A stretch of 64,000 nt of DNA from Hydractinia symbiolongicarpus (taxonomy: Eukaryota > Cnidaria > Hydrozoa > Anthoathecata > Hydractiniidae), in assembly GCF_029227915.1 (NCBI RefSeq), contig NC_079877.1:23461851-23525850 (forward strand), in the 5' to 3' direction. The notes beneath the pieces are model-generated. The model was given only the letters and a program-made list of their open reading frames with translations. It ran no database searches and was not told the origin of the DNA. Made by a program: the position numbers and the translations under genes. Shown one piece after another: positions 59,726 through 64,000 of this stretch (within the stretch, counting starts at the first letter, position 1; each line of letters opens with the position of its first letter).

Positions 59726-62340
59726 AGCTTTATACTTTTGCGAGTAGCAATTTAGTTTTCACAAAATGCCAACACAAGATTTTTTGTGTAATTACTTTTG
59801 TATAAAATAACGCATATAAAATCCTGGCTAATTAAGTGCATGGAGATAATATTGCGAGTAAGTAAGCAAATTACGCACACGTGCTCTAGTAACGAGTGTA
59901 ATGTCAATTCAACAGTTTCATACTGTTTTTTTTCTCTCAAAACAATCTGTTTTAATCAACTTAATAAATAAGACGTACTTAACATACCATGATAAAGCAA
60001 CAGCTTACAGGGTGTAAAATCCGGTTAATAGAAAGTTACTACATCTACAGTTATAACACCGGTAAAAACGAAAATGAGGCGCAATGAGTTCTGTATGCAT
60101 TTTAAACATCCTTTTTCCCCTATAAGCTTGTATGTACATGTTAAGCGATTATGCTGAAAACCTTCAACATTTTAATTTGAAATGTCTAAAAAGCAGACTC
60201 GGTAAAGTGAATAACAATGTCAATAACAATCATTTCTGTACGCATTTTAAACATTGTCTTTTCCCTATAAGGTTGTACACAAATATAAAAAAGCCGATAT
60301 AATGATTGTTTTAGAAGCATTGAATGTTTGTTTTAGAAGCATTGTATATGGTCCTTCCTCACAAAAGTTTACACAAAATGTAAAACAGAACTGTTTAATA
60401 TTTCTGGATAAACAAAATTTGCTCATTTGTTATGTTATATATCGTCTTCACTCAGGAAATCTTACACGAAAAGGGTTTGAAACGCATCAAATTTAAGAAA
60501 TCTTTCGTTTCAGTGCATAAATTCTTCGCTCTGTAAAAACAGTTTCAGACAATTTCAGTAAATTTTGTTCATCCTGAAATATTATATATCGCAAAAAACA
60601 ATTGAAATTTTTCAGCAACATTATTTTACAACTTATATTTTCAAAATTATTAAGATACATAAAATAATTTACTTCCTTGTTTTGGGCGAATGCAACACAG
60701 ATGATAAAATAAGTTAAACTTTTTCCTTTTTAATGCAAATTTCCCAAATTTAATTCAAATGGAAAAAAATTCTGATTAAATAGAAAACAGTTGCCCTACC
60801 AGTGGAACTAAACTCTTTACCTCATCTCAGGGAAACTAAATTTATACAGTAACGATTAAGGGTGAAGTGATCATTAGAAAATGAAAAAGTTGGCAAAATT
60901 TGTGAATACCAATCTTCCAATTTGTCAAAGCTTAGATAGAATGTTATAGTTTAGCGCAAAAAGTCACGTGAATAACATAGCAAATTCAATAATAACAATT
61001 TTGATGTACATTTCTGCAATATTGTTCAATCAAGTATGATTATACACGGTTTTAGTGTTAAAACATTACGGTGATGATACAGTACCTTATATATTATTTT
61101 TTTTGACTGATGTGCTGGCTGGGTTAACTGGTCTTTCAGTGTATACTTTTATGCTTTTAGGAAGCATTCAGACAGCCCAGAATATAACCTTATAAATATT
61201 TAAGCGGTAATTGGGTAATCTTTGTAATTCATAAATATAAGAAATCAGTTTATTAACGTTAAAGGATGGGTGTGGCGATCCTGAGGCCGTTCTCTTACAG
61301 AAGTTCCATTTAGCAGCAATATTGCTAATTTGTTTCGTTCTAACGTTATTTACATGTTATAAATGCATCCAGATGCCTTTTGCTGTATTGGCTTGATTGA
61401 TTGGCAAATATATTCCTACATGCAGAATGACAGTAGCAGTTGCTGTGACCAAAGAAAAAAGGCAGCAAATATAGGATAGAGAATTGTGATTTTTTATGGA
61501 ATGTATGTATTTCTTTGGCTTACAGTTGTACAAATCATTTTTTCCAATTAATTAATTAATTAATACTACATCCATGGAGTGCTTCCTTAATTAACTTAAG
61601 TGCAACCTTTAATCCTTTTATATACGGATTTTGAACAAAGGCAGATTTTTTAGGTGCATAGTAGCACATTAACTGCTCAACGTTAATTGTCTTCCTAAAT
61701 ATTTTGTGACATTGATGATTTTGACCTATTTTTTTTTAATAATGGGAGGTAGGTTTGGAGTATAATCCCTTTTCTTGTATTTGAAACGGTCTACCGACTG
61801 AATTAACCTCAAGAATTATATTGTACTAACTTAATCACAACACTGCATCCTCACCTGGATATGATTACTTATCATATAACAATGGGCTAATTAGCTACTA
61901 TTAAAAATTGGAAATGTTTAACTCATGTAACTGAAAAAAGTTTTTGTACGGACATACACCTATTTCTAAGAACGAAACTTAACCTTTAACCAAGTATCAA
62001 CTCTAAGAACTTTTTGCAACGTTTTCTCAAAAAAGCATCAAAACACATAGTGAAAAAGTTTTACATTAAACCGCTGTAAAATACCAGGTACTTTATTGTC
62101 CTAAATTTTGTTGAAGAAAAAAATTTGTTCAAAAATTTTAATTAATTTTTGCATTATTTAATATTTATTGACGATTAAGATTTTATTACTGATACGCTAA
62201 CGAAAGGCACCAAACAGGTTAAAAGAAGTTAAAAAAAGTAAAAGTAACGCTCAACTGTGATTCTTTATTTTTATTTGTTACTTTTCTTCATAATGATGAG
62301 AAAAATGTCACATTTCGTCCAAATTCAAGCATTTTGCCAC
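59726..62340. other. No recognisable gene
   Basis: AT-rich. A short (AATT)n run lies near 61546-61565. No open frame of note. Confidence 0.45.
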
Positions 62341-62345
62341 AATTA

Positions 62346-62554
<209 letters not shown>

Positions 62555-62559
62555 TTATT

Positions 62560-62700
62560 AGTAGTACTATTCTAACATTAGTAGTACTATTCTAACATAG
62601 TAGTACTATTCTACCTTTTAGTAGTACTATTCTAACAGAGTAGTATTATTCTATCAGCAGGACTATTCTAACATAAAGTAGTATTATTCTAACCTGTTGT
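62560..62700. repeat. Minisatellite, unit about 19-21 bp
   Basis: Seven units of AGTAGTACTATTCTAACAT with point changes, directly after the (ATT)n tract. Confidence 0.85.
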
Positions 62701-64000
62701 GATAATAAGACCTCTCCGTCATCCATTTCAAAAGGGTAACTTTGACAGATTGTGAAGTACAAAATTATACCCATAATTGTTTCTGGATCTGACTTAATGT
62801 CTGCTTTCGACATAATTTGGAATAGTAAACAAAAAAATGTGTTTTTTTCACCTAAGTATCGCTTTAGGCACTAATTAGTCGAAATATTTGAAAATGATTT
62901 TTTAGACAAAGATTAGCACATCAAAAACAAAGTATGCCGAACATGATGATGGCATTAAAAAATCATTTTTTGTGACCTAAGTACCGCTTTCAGCAAAGTT
63001 TAAAAATCATTTTTCTTTTTTTCACAAATTATGTGTCACCTATCTTGAATTGTGATGTGTGGTTCTAATAGACCATTGTACTTATTCAGGTATTAGTTTT
63101 CAGGAGGTCACAGGAACACTGTTTTAAAAGAAAATTTTTTGTTTTTAAACATAGCAGTTGTGGACTATTTATTGGATAAAAAGTTTGCGATTTTTTCAGG
63201 ATTTATGGACTTTTTCACGGAGAATAAACTTCGTTATTTGGTGGAAAAAAAGGCGAAAAACAATGCGGCAGACAAATGAATTGCATAGAAGAAAGGTCTG
63301 GCGGTGCAAATTTCTATTTTTTTAGTCTGATAAACCAACTTGTTTTTCTAAAAAAATTGTTTTTTTAGAAAGAGAGAATTAGTTTCTCTATTTACAAGTA
63401 AAAATTATAGCCACACCACGTAATTAACACCAGCCCTATAATATTAAGAAAGTACATTAAGAGCATATGTACAGTATTGGGGTTCGTTTAGAATTAAAAA
63501 GATAATTAGAAATTCAATCATAACGGTTAATGAAATAAATAAGCGTTGCTGCAACAAAAATTTATTTGTACCACAAAGCCACTAAAACAAAATATTTTTT
63601 AAACAGGGGTAAACATAAAAAGCATTAGTTCTTAATCGTTACTATTTGAATAGTATGTGGCGCAAACTGAACTGAACCTAAATGTGGAAAGAACTTATTG
63701 TTTCCTTTCGTAAGTAAGTCTTGTACGCAGTTGAGCAAATCAGTATTTTTCCAGCAATTCGGAACCTTCCAAGCTTTCTAAAACTCTATACTATGTAATT
63801 GGCCCAAATCTTATTATTTTAGCACATTTGCTTGCAACTCTTTGATGTCACTACTTGAAAACATCTTTCTTCATGTATTGGATTTTTTAGCCTCGACCTC
63901 GCTGTCGGATAAGGTGTCATCGAAGTTATCGTGATGTTCGGGATCTACTTCTATTATTTCTCTTCCAGAATGTTTGGTATGGTGAAAATCTACATCACTT
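62701..64000. other. No recognisable gene
   Basis: AT-rich sequence with no open frame I can assign. Confidence 0.4.

Overview
The window is AT-rich eukaryotic DNA. It has split coding exons with GT/AG junctions, few intact genes, long non-coding stretches and many DNA transposons and repeats. The receptor and retroelement families (rhodopsin-like orphan receptors, Penelope-like and CR1/jockey-like fragments, Helitron-like repeats, piggyBac-type MITEs) fit a cnidarian, perhaps a hydrozoan. That placement is inference from composition and families, not proof.

Layout: (1) 2.7-35.6 kb is a diverged tandem segmental duplication. Each unit holds a conserved non-coding 5' block, an orphan class A GPCR, a two-exon PAPS-type sulfotransferase-like gene, a conserved 3' flank with a MITE relic, and a shared tail. 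Unit A is about 2.69-20.2 kb and unit B about 20.27-35.57 kb. The second unit carries an extra GPCR relic. All three GPCR copies are broken (stop plus frameshifts; large internal deletion; a 5-bp slippage deletion). The sulfotransferase is intact in unit A (12152-12677 joined to 14960-15219) and carries one nonsense codon in unit B (27186-27711 joined to 31034-31296). (2) Between and after these lie mobile elements: TTAA-flanked MITEs, a Penelope-like GIY-YIG relic, a non-LTR reverse transcriptase tail, an internally deleted pogo/Tigger element and a candidate hAT element. (3) 42405-43463 is an intact gene for a secreted protein with the layout of a zinc-dependent deaminase fold. (4) 45.8-46.7 kb is a foldback-type inverted repeat. 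(5) 52812-53792 on the minus strand is an intact orphan GPCR. (6) 55.7-59.7 kb is a head-to-tail array of Helitron-like non-autonomous elements. (7) 62.35-62.70 kb is a long (ATT)n microsatellite followed by a minisatellite.

The strongest themes are the co-duplicated receptor/sulfotransferase pair, and several Helitron-like families that share one terminal design: a 5' TC start, a 3' hairpin usually built on GTGGA-loop-TCCAC, then CTAG followed by T. These families form tandem arrays and carry many TGACGTCA palindromes. No tRNA, rRNA or CRISPR array was seen.
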